A DNA stretch of 64,000 nucleotides, from contig MGAN01000004.1 in NCBI GenBank assembly GCA_001789745.1, positions 1-64,000 on the forward strand, read 5' to 3'. The notes beneath the pieces are model-generated. The model had not been told where the DNA came from. It saw only the letters and a list, made by a program, of their open reading frames with translations, and searched no databases. How positions within the stretch are numbered: the stretch's first letter is position 1; each line of letters begins with the position of its first letter. A program made the position numbers and the translations under genes. The stretch is from Candidatus Roizmanbacteria bacterium RIFCSPLOWO2_01_FULL_40_13. GTDB taxonomy: Bacteria > Patescibacteriota > Microgenomatia > UBA1406 > GWC2-37-13. Below are positions 54,703 through 64,000 of this stretch, in pieces.

Positions 54703-56396
54703 ATAATCACGGATTCATTTTTGAAAACAATCTTAGAATTTTTGGGTTTGCACCTCGCCAATATTTTGTCAACCTTGGGAAAATTTCTGATTTCATAAAC
54801 ATAGCCGACTTCTTCAAGGACGGTACAATCTTTTTTCTTTATTCGCTGAAGTCTTTGCTTGTAATCTACACCCATCACGCCTAAAGTTTGGGCTTCGGCA
54901 AAATAAAGTCTTTTGCCGGTAAATGCTGCTATATAAGAACTGTCCTGAAAATTACTGAGCGGGATAGGATCATTGATGTTTTTGGATAATTCTTCACGGT
55001 TAGAGATAAACACTATTCCTTCGGGTAGTTTTTTGAGAAATTTAAGAGCTTCTATCTCCGGTGTTGGAATAAAAACCGGACTGGTTCGCCGTTGATGAAA
55101 GGCCAGGTCGTAAGAGGTCGGAACGGACGATAAAATCAGCAAAACTCCAATTAGAAGTCTTTGTATTCTTCCGGTTTTTATAAGATTAAAAACCATTTCG
55201 GCTAGATAAATCGTAAGCAAGAAAATAGCATAAAAGAGGAACTGTATCGTGTTCCACCAGACTCCTTTCTGGACCAACATCACCGTCAACAGGATGGAAA
55301 AAAGTATTGCAGATATTACTGCTGTATCAAACTTATCCAGTTTCTTTTTAACCAATAAGAAACCGGTGTAAAAAAATCCGAAAAACCTTGTCCCTAAATA
55401 AAAAAACAGGAATAGGAATAAATTCAACGATTCTATAACAATCAGTCTTGGCCCGATCTTGCCTTGCGCTTGGATAAAATATCTTGCGTTTGTTAGACCG
55501 CGGAGATAAAAAAGATTGGGCGACTCGGTAATCGTATGTACCAGAGCAAAAGGGGAAAAACCGAAGATTTGTCCTGTTTTTAAGGATCTTAGGGGATCGT
55601 AGAAAAACAAAAGACCGGCTATTACAGATAGACTGATGATCAACAAATATTTGAATTTAATTATCATTCCCGCTTCCTGACTTATGTTTGATAGAATGAC
55701 ATATGTAAAAACAAGAAAAACGCTTATTGCTCCTCCATAGAACTTCAACCCCATGATTAAAAACAGGCAGACACCGATGTGAATTATTTTTTGAAAGTTT
55801 AATTTACCTGCTTTTAAGATAATCAGTATCGGTAAAAATAACAGCAATGAAAAAGCATAAGATAGATTGGACATCATGTGTATCACAGGTTGGGGAAACA
55901 GCAGTGAAGATCCCTTAATCGATCCCGTATGGAATAAGGTCAGCAGATATGAAAATGATCCGGCGAAGTAACTCAACAATAAAAATAGCATTACAAAAAG
56001 CGGATTATTCTTAATTTTTCTGGCAAAGAAGATCAACAAAAAGGTAAAAAGAATAAACCAGACAATAGGTAAAAATCTGAAATAAGCGGTCACACTCGAC
56101 ATACCCAGCTTGGTTAATAAAAAAATCAACCAATCGAGAAGCCAATTATATCCATAAAGCTTTTCTCCCGAAAACACCGGATTAACAAAGGGAATTTTAT
56201 TGAATGAATTTTCAATTATTGCCAAATGCCAGATAGCATCCCTTCCCTGCGCCCCGAAAAAATAAATACCACAATCTCCCCCAAAACAATAATAACTACC
56301 GCTGGGAAATATAACCGATAAATATGAAAAAAACGCAGGCAGAATGACTAATAAAAGAAGTTTATTTTTTTTGGCATAGTCGACTACTGACTTCAT
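54684..56396 (-). CDS. Multi-TM membrane protein, tandem paralog A
   Basis: GRDAIWHLAIIENSFNKIPFVNPVFSGEKLYGYNWLLD; close paralog downstream. Confidence 0.65.
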   Translation of the reverse strand: MKSVVDYAKKNKLLLLVILPAFFSYLSVIFPSGSYYCFGGDCGIYFFGAQGRDAIWHLAIIENSFNKIPFVNPVFSGEKLYGYNWLLDWLIFLLTKLGMSSVTAYFRFLPIVWFILFTFLLIFFARKIKNNPLFVMLFLLLSYFAGSFSYLLTLFHTGSIKGSSLLFPQPVIHMMSNLSYAFSLLLFLPILIILKAGKLNFQKIIHIGVCLFLIMGLKFYGGAISVFLVFTYVILSNISQEAGMIIKFKYLLIISLSVIAGLLFFYDPLRSLKTGQIFGFSPFALVHTITESPNLFYLRGLTNARYFIQAQGKIGPRLIVIESLNLFLFLFFYLGTRFFGFFYTGFLLVKKKLDKFDTAVISAILFSILLTVMLVQKGVWWNTIQFLFYAIFLLTIYLAEMVFNLIKTGRIQRLLIGVLLILSSVPTSYDLAFHQRRTSPVFIPTPEIEALKFLKKLPEGIVFISNREELSKNINDPIPLSNFQDSSYIAAFTGKRLYFAEAQTLGVMGVDYKQRLQRIKKKDCTVLEEVGYVYEIRNFPKVDKILARCKPKNSKIVFKNESVIIYSMMK

Positions 56397-58099
56397 AAAC
56401 TATTTTTTACTGAATAGACTGTTGTTTTGCTGTTTTCATAAATTTTTTTGGCATTTTTCGGGCTGCATCTTGCCATAATTTTTTCCCCGTCGGGAAAAAT
56501 CTTAACTTCGTAGACGTAATCCACCTCATTAAGAACCGAACAATCTAAATCCTTAACTCTTGTCAACCTGTCTTCATACGAAACGCCTGTTAATCTCAAC
56601 TGCAAAATATTCGCCAGATATAGCTGCTTGCCCGTAAAAGCTGCTACATATGCCGTATCCTCATAAGCAAAGATCTCCCCGGTTTTCAAAATATCTTTCC
56701 ACTTCTTATTGTATAAAGAAGTCAAAACGACACCGTCTGGTTGTTTGCTTAAAAATTTTAAAGCATCTAATTCGCTTTTAGATACGTAGGTTGCTCCGGG
56801 CGCGGTCCGGAAGAATTTAGTCATATCGAAAGTGGTTGGTATGGAAAGCAATATAATCGCAATGACTCCCGCCTTTAATGCCATATTTTTACTATTCCAT
56901 AAATCAAAGGACAATCTGCTTAGATAAATTGTCAGAAGAAAAATCGAATAGTAGAAAAACTGTATCGTGTTCCACCATTCCGCTTTCTGCACTAAAGTAA
57001 CGGTCAATAAAATCGAGAAAACAATCGCCAGGATAACCGCAAAATCAAACTTCCCCAACTGCTTTTTCAAAAGTAAGAACGCTAAATAGAATAATCCGAA
57101 AAAGCGGGTTCCCAGATAAAAAAATAAAAAGATTGCTAGATTCAAGGTCTCAATCGCTATAAGACGGGGACCGATTCCGTGTGCTATTAAAAAATAGCGG
57201 GCATCGGTAAGATTTTGCAGATATACCATATTGGGTGATTCCGTAATTGTATGTACCAAAGCAAAAGGAGCAAAACCGAAAATCGCTCCTGTTTTTAGGG
57301 ATCTTAGGGGGTCGTAAAAAAGTAAAATGCCCCCTATTACAAATAAGCAAATGATAAACAGGTATTTTAATTTAATCCTCATTCCGGGGATGAATAACAT
57401 TACATAAGCTACAACCAAAAATACGCTTATCGCTCCCGCGTAAAACTTCAGGCCTATGATCAAAAATAAGCAGAAGCTGATTAAAAAAAATTTTTTTAGA
57501 CTGACTTCTTTATCTTTTAAAAGAATCAGTATCCAAAGGATTAATAATAAGGAATAAGCAAAGGGGGGGTTTGACATCATGATCATTGCCGGTTGCGGTA
57601 TTTGCGTTGAAGAGTCATTGATGCTGCCCTCATGATAAAGCTTGATTAAATAATAAAAAGATCCGGCAAAATAATTAAAAAAAAGAAAGAAGCCGACAAA
57701 TTTGGGATTGTTCTTGATCATTCTCGCCAAAATAATCAAAAGGCAGGTAAATAAAATGAACCAGATAGCCGGAAGTATCTTAAAATAGCTGACAATCGCC
57801 GGAATTCCGGCTTTTGACAGCAAAAAAATAAACAAATCGAGCAGATAGTTATAGCCGTATAGATTTTCACCGGAAAAGGTGGGCGCGACAAAGGGAAATT
57901 TGTTAAAAGCGACGTTGGCTATAGCCAGATGCCAGATCCCGTCATGACCATGTACACCCCAAAAGTTTATTCCGCACGCAGCCTTAAAACAGAAAAAAGT
58001 TCCGCTCGGGAAGATGATCAACATATATAGCAAGAAGGCTGGAAGGATAACCAAAAGGAGTATTTTATGCTTTTTGCTATAATCAAAGGCAGATTTCAT
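56393..58099 (-). CDS. Multi-TM membrane protein, tandem paralog B
   Basis: GHDGIWHLAIANVAFNKFPFVAPTFSGENLYGYNYLLD. Confidence 0.65.
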   Translation of the reverse strand: MKSAFDYSKKHKILLLVILPAFLLYMLIIFPSGTFFCFKAACGINFWGVHGHDGIWHLAIANVAFNKFPFVAPTFSGENLYGYNYLLDLFIFLLSKAGIPAIVSYFKILPAIWFILFTCLLIILARMIKNNPKFVGFFLFFNYFAGSFYYLIKLYHEGSINDSSTQIPQPAMIMMSNPPFAYSLLLILWILILLKDKEVSLKKFFLISFCLFLIIGLKFYAGAISVFLVVAYVMLFIPGMRIKLKYLFIICLFVIGGILLFYDPLRSLKTGAIFGFAPFALVHTITESPNMVYLQNLTDARYFLIAHGIGPRLIAIETLNLAIFLFFYLGTRFFGLFYLAFLLLKKQLGKFDFAVILAIVFSILLTVTLVQKAEWWNTIQFFYYSIFLLTIYLSRLSFDLWNSKNMALKAGVIAIILLSIPTTFDMTKFFRTAPGATYVSKSELDALKFLSKQPDGVVLTSLYNKKWKDILKTGEIFAYEDTAYVAAFTGKQLYLANILQLRLTGVSYEDRLTRVKDLDCSVLNEVDYVYEVKIFPDGEKIMARCSPKNAKKIYENSKTTVYSVKNSL

Positions 58100-58110
58100 T
58101 TTTTTAATTT

Positions 58111-58219
58111 TTTCATCCCAAGCGGAGCCGAGAGATCTCTCAATTTATTTGAGCAGTATTTACTTGCTTTTGAGAGAACTCGCATTCGCGAGAGATGTTT
58201 TACTGCGTTCAACATGACA
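58111..58219. repeat. Interspersed palindromic element overlapping a start codon
   Basis: TTCATCCCAAGCGGAGCCGAGAGATCTCTC...GCATTCGCGAGAGATG...GCGTTCAACATGACA. Confidence 0.7.
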
Positions 58220-59098
58220 ATTGGAAAACTGGCCTTAATCAACGTCGTCTACGAGAATTATACTGTACTTGACGGATTCTTAGACAGTCTACGTAAACAA
58301 ACAAATAAAAATTACTTTTTATACAATATCGATGTTTCTCCGCAGCGAAAAATAATCAAATTAGACGGAATTGCCGGAATAACAATTCCGGCTAAAAATA
58401 AAGGCTATGCCCATGGAATAAATTGCGGATTAAAAAATGCTTTAAAAGACGGTTACAAATATTTTTGTATCTTAAACAATGATATTTATTTTGAGGAGGA
58501 TTTTGTCAAAAAATGCATTAAATCAACCTCCAGTCACGTCTCCGCAATAATCGGGGGAAAAATCTATTATGCCCCTGGCTACGAGTATCATCAAAACAGG
58601 TATAAAAAATCCGACCTCGGTAAAATCATCTGGTATGCAGGAGGATTCGTCGACTGGAATCACGCCATGACACCTCATATCGGGGTAGATGAAATAGATA
58701 AAGGACAGTTTGATAAATTTAAAAAGATTGATTTCGTCAATGGCTCGCTCATGCTTTATGACAAAAGCGTCCATGAAAAGATTGGGTTCTGGAATGAAAG
58801 TTATTTTCTCTACTTTGAGGATGCGGATTTTTGTGTCAGGGCAAAAAGAGCCGGTATTAATCTTTATTTCGACCCCTCAATTGTCATTTGGCACAAAATC
58901 TCACAATCAACCGGCGGATCAGGTTCCCCAATCCATCAAAAATTTCAAAATAAGAACAGATTGAAATTTGGTTTGAAATACGCTCCTTTCCGGACAAAAC
59001 TCCACCTCCTAAAAAATTATTTATTAAATCAATATCATTCCGCACCTGCCCGGCTCAATGAAACCGATAGACGAAGTTGGGATGCGGAATCTATATAA
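58214..59098 (+). CDS. GT2, rhamnosyltransferase-like
   Basis: LNNDIYFEEDFV, GSLMLYDKSVHEKIGFWNESYFLYFEDADFC. Confidence 0.85.
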   Translation: MTIGKLALINVVYENYTVLDGFLDSLRKQTNKNYFLYNIDVSPQRKIIKLDGIAGITIPAKNKGYAHGINCGLKNALKDGYKYFCILNNDIYFEEDFVKKCIKSTSSHVSAIIGGKIYYAPGYEYHQNRYKKSDLGKIIWYAGGFVDWNHAMTPHIGVDEIDKGQFDKFKKIDFVNGSLMLYDKSVHEKIGFWNESYFLYFEDADFCVRAKRAGINLYFDPSIVIWHKISQSTGGSGSPIHQKFQNKNRLKFGLKYAPFRTKLHLLKNYLLNQYHSAPARLNETDRRSWDAESI

Positions 59099-59105
59099 TT
59101 TAACT

Positions 59106-59134
59106 TCTGGATTCCCGCTTAAGCGGGAATGGCA
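59106..59134. repeat. Half palindromic element
   Basis: CTGGATTCCCGCTTAAGCGGGAATGGCA. Confidence 0.55.
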
Positions 59135-60532
59135 ATCATGCGCAAAAATCTTTTCCTCCTTTTATTTTTGGGATTGATTTTTCGTATCTTTATCAGTTTC
59201 CAGACCTTCAGCGGCGACGTAACCAACCATATGATCTGGGGTGAAGATGCCGTGAGAAATGGATTTTCTGGATTTTATGACCGAAACTTCGAAAAACTCT
59301 ATGGTCATACATCAGCTAATTATCCTCCATTAATTATCCTGATTTTCGCTTTACTTTATCAAGTTAAGAATTGGATATATCAGTTGGCCTGGTTTTTGAA
59401 TCTTCATGTTCCTGTCTTTCCTTCTAATTTAATTTATTTTCTGCAGAATTTTAATTACTTTCCCTACCTGCTTAAACTTCCGGCAATACTGGCTGACATT
59501 GGCATTGCCTACATATCTTATCTACTTATTAAAAAAATTAATGACAAAAACCGGTCGATCAGCAATATAGTATCTATTTTAGTACTTTTTAATCCCGCCT
59601 ATTTTTATAATAGCGCTTACTGGGGCCAGATAGATTCTATCCCGCTTTTTTTTGTCTTGTCCTCCTTTTATTATCTTATTTTTAGAAGTAAAACTGTTTT
59701 GTCTTGGGGTTTATTTACCTTAGGATTGCTCTCCAAACAGACAGCGATTATTTTTGCTCCGCTATTTCTAATTACACAGTATGTCATCCGGAACGAAGTG
59801 AAGAATCCAACTCCGGTTAAATCGGTGCGTAATAAAAATCTCCGGACATCAATAATTAATTCCGCTTTTATCTTTTGGCTTTTTTTTCTCCCTTTTTATA
59901 AAACCGGCAATATTATTACGTTTCCTTTATCAATCTACCTGAACAAAATCCTTCTTGTTTCCGGAATTCCTTATACTTCAAATCATGCATTTAATTTTTG
60001 GTACCTGTTAACCGGATCACGCGCCACTCTTGCCTCGAAAATTTTTTTATTTTCGCTTTCATATGAGATTTGGGGGTATATGATTGTGGGTGTCTTAAGT
60101 TTATTTATCCTTATTAGACTTATTTGTCATTCCTGCCTGATTGCCCCTCGAAGCCCGAATAACGAAGCGGCGTTCAGAATGGTTTTTTCAATAAAAGTGT
60201 TTTATGCCGGATGTCTCCTCTCTCTGGCTTCTTTTCTTTTTCTTACTAAAATACACGAAAGACACTTGATTCTCGCGCTCCCTTTTTTACTGATTGCTTC
60301 TATCAAGAATAAATATCTCCTTATCTCTTATCTCTTTATCTCATTATTTAGTTTTGTCAATATGTACCATAATTGGTGGTCGCCAAAGTTCCCTGTTCTA
60401 AAAAATATTTTACAAAGCGATATTTTTCTTAAAATAATAACTCTTACCCTTATTCAAGTCTTTGTTTTATTGTTATTTAAGTATATGAAGTTAAGCAAAA
60501 GTAAAGCGGCGAAAAATGTCTCTCAGGAATAA
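59129..60532 (+). CDS. GT-C mannosyltransferase-like membrane protein, carries repeat inserts
   Basis: FSGDVTNHMIWGEDAVRNGFSGFY; AYWGQIDSIPLFF; KIHERHLILALPFLL (ALG6/8-like motifs). Confidence 0.72.
   Translation: MAIMRKNLFLLLFLGLIFRIFISFQTFSGDVTNHMIWGEDAVRNGFSGFYDRNFEKLYGHTSANYPPLIILIFALLYQVKNWIYQLAWFLNLHVPVFPSNLIYFLQNFNYFPYLLKLPAILADIGIAYISYLLIKKINDKNRSISNIVSILVLFNPAYFYNSAYWGQIDSIPLFFVLSSFYYLIFRSKTVLSWGLFTLGLLSKQTAIIFAPLFLITQYVIRNEVKNPTPVKSVRNKNLRTSIINSAFIFWLFFLPFYKTGNIITFPLSIYLNKILLVSGIPYTSNHAFNFWYLLTGSRATLASKIFLFSLSYEIWGYMIVGVLSLFILIRLICHSCLIAPRSPNNEAAFRMVFSIKVFYAGCLLSLASFLFLTKIHERHLILALPFLLIASIKNKYLLISYLFISLFSFVNMYHNWWSPKFPVLKNILQSDIFLKIITLTLIQVFVLLLFKYMKLSKSKAAKNVSQE
59782..59845. repeat. 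Palindromic element inside a CDS
   Basis: TGTCATCCGGAACGAAGTGAAGAATCC...AATCTCCGGAC; translated VIRNEVKNPTPVKSVRNKNL. Confidence 0.6.
60125..60182. repeat. Palindromic element inside a CDS
   Basis: TGTCATTCCTGCCTGATTGCCCCTCGAAGCCC...GCGGCGTTCAGAATGG. Confidence 0.55.
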
Positions 60533-60538
60533 AAAATT

Positions 60539-62197
60539 TCAATTAATATAACCATGGTTCTTCAATTTCATTAATATTTCGTCTTTTTCCGAATTTAGGA
60601 TATAAAGATGCTTATCTATTTTAAAAGATGATGGACTTTTGAGAATTTTTAATCCTTCAAATTCCTCAAGCAAAGTATAACCGCTTCTCATCCAGTCAAG
60701 AAGAAAACTGCCAAACTCATATGTTGGAGTCCCGAATATTCCGGTATCGGTCTTAAAAATTATGACTTTGGGCGGATTTTTGGCAAAATCCGATATAAAA
60801 TTATTTTTTATATAGTCGCTCTGACCATACTGCGGAAGCATGATATAGTAGCGCCCTGGAATCCTACCTTTTTTAACAAAAAAGGACTCATGAGGTTCAT
60901 ATGGCCCGACCCAATAATTGTCTCCTTCTTCAAGAATCTCATCTAAAAAATCTGCGGTAAAAGACTTATCCATTATTGAGGGCATTTTTTGCGTATATCT
61001 CAGATACCATTTGTCATAAGTATTTTTCAGCAAAAAGACGAATGAGAAAAATAAATAAACTCCCAATATTAATCTGACGATTCTTTTAATATCCGCCTGC
61101 AAAACGCTTTCTAATTTACTTCCGTTGGTAGCTATCAAAAAATATACAGCGCTTATCACTCCCAACAACAGAAATACCCCAATTTGATAATCGGTTTCTT
61201 TAAACTCCTGCATATTTCCCCGGGGCGCGGAAAACGATAGCAGTAAAAAAAATATCGCTCCCTGCACAAATCTTTTTTTTAATAATATTATCAACAGGAC
61301 AAAGCTTCCCAAAATTGCAGTCAACCCAATTGGAAGATACAAATTCAAGTCTTTGATAGTGGTAAGCTTGCTTAAATACTTTCCCCAAAAATTGTAGATT
61401 AAAGTAAAGCCAAACTTTAGCGGATTAAAAAACCTGCCTTTAGTATAGTTTGGAATATCAATATAAAAATCCGTATTATAAATGACATTGGCAAAATAAA
61501 AATCCGCTAGACTTTTAGTCAAAAGAAGATAAATAAAATAGCCAAGGTACGGTAAAGCTGCAATTAGACAATAACGAAGCATCTTTCTCAAATCAGTTTT
61601 TAAATGGTACAACTGCCAGAGATACAAAACTAATCCCGCATAGATATAGGTTAAGGAGGTTAAAACTAGACAAAAAGTCAGAATCGAGGTGACGATACTT
61701 AATCTGATATTAATATTTTTGCTATCCGACTGAGCAAGCAGAAGCCAAAAAATAAGCGAGAAAAGTAAAGCTGCCAAACTGTCTGCCAAATAAAGATGCA
61801 GCCAAAAGTATACAGCAAGAAGCGGATATATAAGAAAAAATAATAGATATCCCTTGTAAAGCTTCACTGAGTTTTTTCTTATCCAAATACCTAATATCCC
61901 CAGCGATAAAAATGCCAGAATAGACCAGAGTAGTCTAAAAGCCACAAAAGATTTTTGTGTAAAAATCATTATCAAAGCTCCCAAATACCAAGCAAAAGGC
62001 ATATGATGATTAAAAAAATCTCTAAACGGAACAAACCCTTGTTTGACAAATGTTGCTCCCATTAGGTTCGAAAATCCATCAGGATATGAAACATAAGTTG
62101 CGTTAATTAGGAAGAATAATAATGACAGGAGATAAATTACTGCTTCTACAAATGCAATTTTTCTGATTTTCAAAAATCTAATTATTCTTTTTAACAT
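60539..62197 (-). CDS. GT39-like membrane glycosyltransferase
   Basis: YVSYPDGFSNLMGATFVKQGFVPFRDFFNHHMPFAWYLGAL. Confidence 0.7.
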   Translation of the reverse strand: MLKRIIRFLKIRKIAFVEAVIYLLSLLFFLINATYVSYPDGFSNLMGATFVKQGFVPFRDFFNHHMPFAWYLGALIMIFTQKSFVAFRLLWSILAFLSLGILGIWIRKNSVKLYKGYLLFFLIYPLLAVYFWLHLYLADSLAALLFSLIFWLLLAQSDSKNINIRLSIVTSILTFCLVLTSLTYIYAGLVLYLWQLYHLKTDLRKMLRYCLIAALPYLGYFIYLLLTKSLADFYFANVIYNTDFYIDIPNYTKGRFFNPLKFGFTLIYNFWGKYLSKLTTIKDLNLYLPIGLTAILGSFVLLIILLKKRFVQGAIFFLLLSFSAPRGNMQEFKETDYQIGVFLLLGVISAVYFLIATNGSKLESVLQADIKRIVRLILGVYLFFSFVFLLKNTYDKWYLRYTQKMPSIMDKSFTADFLDEILEEGDNYWVGPYEPHESFFVKKGRIPGRYYIMLPQYGQSDYIKNNFISDFAKNPPKVIIFKTDTGIFGTPTYEFGSFLLDWMRSGYTLLEEFEGLKILKSPSSFKIDKHLYILNSEKDEILMKLKNHGYIN

Positions 62198-63266
62198 TAT
62201 GCAAATATCTGAATTTTAAGAAAATTAGCTGTATGACATTGGCAACAAAGAAGATAATTATAATTGAGTGTTTTAAATTTATCTTCTCTACCGTATCCCA
62301 ACCGCCGAGCCTTATATAAGGATAATAAGAAAGTAGCAAACCTAAGAAAAAAATGTCCAATCGATTAATCGAACGAATAATAGGTAAGAATATAAATAAA
62401 TTAAGAAAATACCAGGGTTGGATCTCCGACTTTAAAGATAGATAAATTAAGATTCCTCCGGTGAAGGCAAAAATAATCTTATTCCAAATTAATTTTTGCT
62501 TACTTAAAAAAACTATCGGCAAGGTAATAAATTTGATACCCGTGGAAAGTAATAATAAAAGTCTTGCATTAAACTGCAATTTGGAAACTAATAAATAGTA
62601 GATACCGATAATTGCCAAAGCCACCGCGATTAAGTCATTGTGTGAATTGACCAACCCCTCTATTAATAACAAAGGATTGGTGGCAAAAAAAACTGCGGCT
62701 TTTTTATCGAGTTTTGCCAGATAGTAAACTGCCAATATGTAAAACCCTGCGAATGTCAGTTTGAAGAAGAAAAAACTCAAGATAAATTTCCCTAAGCTTA
62801 AAAAGGATGGAACTAAGCTAATCAGTAAAAATACCGGACCGTAAGGGTAAGTTCTATGTGTCCAGTGCATAAATCTTAACCATGGGTCTGAAGGAAAATC
62901 CAAGGCCTTTTTGAGATAAGGGTTATGATTGTAATAAGTCACAATCCGCGCATCGAAGAGATAGTTAAAAAAATCATGTGATAGTAAAGGGTAAGAAATA
63001 AGTAACACTCCACTAATCAATAAAGCAATTTTTAACGGATTAAAACCTTTATGCTTTTTTAAAAAGTAGAGGTGAAATATAAAAAGCAAAATGATTAAAG
63101 ATAGATAAACAAACCAGGAGAGATCTCTTTGATAATAGCCAAAATAAACCATCTTTGCTCGAAAAATTTCCCACCAGTGAGTTTGAAAGAAAGTAAGATT
63201 AGGATCGATTAAGGAGTAAGAATAAACGGATAAAAAAAATAATATTATTGAATAAATTATCAGCAT
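62178..63266 (-). CDS. GT-C/GT87-like membrane glycosyltransferase
   Basis: SHDFFNYLFDARIVTYYNHNPYL; TYPYGPVFLLIS; FATNPLLLIEGLVNSHNDLIAVAL. Confidence 0.7.
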   Translation of the reverse strand: MLIIYSIILFFLSVYSYSLIDPNLTFFQTHWWEIFRAKMVYFGYYQRDLSWFVYLSLIILLFIFHLYFLKKHKGFNPLKIALLISGVLLISYPLLSHDFFNYLFDARIVTYYNHNPYLKKALDFPSDPWLRFMHWTHRTYPYGPVFLLISLVPSFLSLGKFILSFFFFKLTFAGFYILAVYYLAKLDKKAAVFFATNPLLLIEGLVNSHNDLIAVALAIIGIYYLLVSKLQFNARLLLLLSTGIKFITLPIVFLSKQKLIWNKIIFAFTGGILIYLSLKSEIQPWYFLNLFIFLPIIRSINRLDIFFLGLLLSYYPYIRLGGWDTVEKINLKHSIIIIFFVANVIQLIFLKFRYLHNVKKNN

Positions 63267-63991
63267 TATGGATTTGTCAGAATGGAAAACGAGTTGTTTT
63301 TTTCCAGCAGTTTATAAGCGATATTTTTACTTTCCAAATCGTCAACCACCCAATTGCGGGTAATGACGACAAAATTCTTCATATCCGATTGCATAAACTT
63401 TTCCAAAGTTTTTTTATCATCCGACAGATAAGCCAGGGGTTGGACGCTTTGACCGGAATAAAAGACTGCAATCGGCAGGTAATCGTCGTCCAGAAAAATC
63501 GGTTTATCATATTTGGCAGCCGCTTGCGAAATTGCCACATCATCCGGTATCCACTTATTGGCTGGAAATACTTCAGGGTAAAAAATCTTTATTTGGATGA
63601 AAGAAATGTAAAGAAAAAACAATAAATATAGAAAATGTGTCATTCCGGGGAGAAGCGGGACGGCGACTCCGGAATCGTTGTTTAAATCGGGATGCACTCT
63701 CGGGTACCGGCCGGTACCTGATCGCTTACCAGAATGACGCGAAATAATCCGAATCAAAATATGATTAGCCAGGAGCGCTCCTTCATACATTCCAACCGCG
63801 ACAATAAAACTTAATGGCAGATAAACCGGTATCAAATGCCAAAGCTCAGTCTCTTTGGCAGTCAAGAAAGGATAAAGGATAACGAAATTCCACAAAATTA
63901 AGAAGAAAATATTTTTTTTAATAAATTTGAACGTGATGAATATAAATCCCAAAGACGCAATCCAAATGTAATACCATTTCCGCACACCCAT
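63266..63991 (-). CDS. GT39-like membrane protein, 5'-truncated by window edge, carries repeat insert
   Basis: YPFLTAKETELWHLIPVYLPLSFI typical of GT39; internal ISRHSGKRSGTGRYPRVHPDLNNDSGVAVPLLPGMTH. Confidence 0.6.
   Translation of the reverse strand: MGVRKWYYIWIASLGFIFITFKFIKKNIFFLILWNFVILYPFLTAKETELWHLIPVYLPLSFIVAVGMYEGALLANHILIRIISRHSGKRSGTGRYPRVHPDLNNDSGVAVPLLPGMTHFLYLLFFLYISFIQIKIFYPEVFPANKWIPDDVAISQAAAKYDKPIFLDDDYLPIAVFYSGQSVQPLAYLSDDKKTLEKFMQSDMKNFVVITRNWVVDDLESKNIAYKLLEKNNSFSILTNP
63638..63738. repeat. Palindromic element inside a CDS
   Basis: TGTCATTCCGGGGAGAAGCGGGACGGCGACTCCGGAATCG...GTACCGGCCGGTACC...CCAGAATGACG. Confidence 0.75.
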
Positions 63992-64000
63992 ATGCAGATA

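Noticed and set aside
1-64000. CRISPR array or Cas genes
   Set aside because: No regularly spaced direct repeats with unique spacers; repeats found are dispersed palindromes.

Overview
AT-rich bacterial fragment, probably Candidate Phyla Radiation / Patescibacteria (Microgenomates-like); this is inferred from gene content only. It uses the standard bacterial code (TGA acts as stop at the ends of intact domain ORFs). Contents, left to right: (1) a truncated Thr/Pro-rich surface protein, tRNA-Cys and tRNA-Ser; (2) a nucleotide salvage block (HAD hydrolase, HD-thymidylate kinase fusion, thymidine kinase, P-loop kinase, NUDIX) and tRNA-Gly; (3) a minus-strand exopolysaccharide operon with a TIM-barrel hydrolase-like protein, a short AlgD/Ugd-like dehydrogenase, one polypeptide joining a processive GT2 synthase, LysM and an AlgG-like mannuronan C5-epimerase beta-helix (YGLDPHD motif), and a second beta-helix protein; (4) a large glycan assembly locus with GT2, GT4, GT-C, flippases and unusual fusions; (5) a sortase with an LAATG-type substrate candidate and a TasA/SipW/lamin-tail cluster; (6) a RAYT transposase bracketed by exactly inverted copies of one 23-nt palindrome; (7) a tRNA cluster in which a complete tRNA-Ile(UAU) sits inside the anticodon loop of a tRNA-Val(UAC); (8) a peptide deformylase pseudogene, uppP, IDI-like NUDIX, fpg and MacAB-like genes; (9) a ~25 kb run of GT-C/GT2 genes repeatedly invaded in frame by small palindromic elements (TGTCATYC...GRATGACA type). 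Most striking: the nested tRNA, the Alg8-LysM-AlgG-like fusion, and the repeat elements that supply in-frame peptides, a C-terminus and start codons. All calls come from reading the sequence; no database search or folding program was run.
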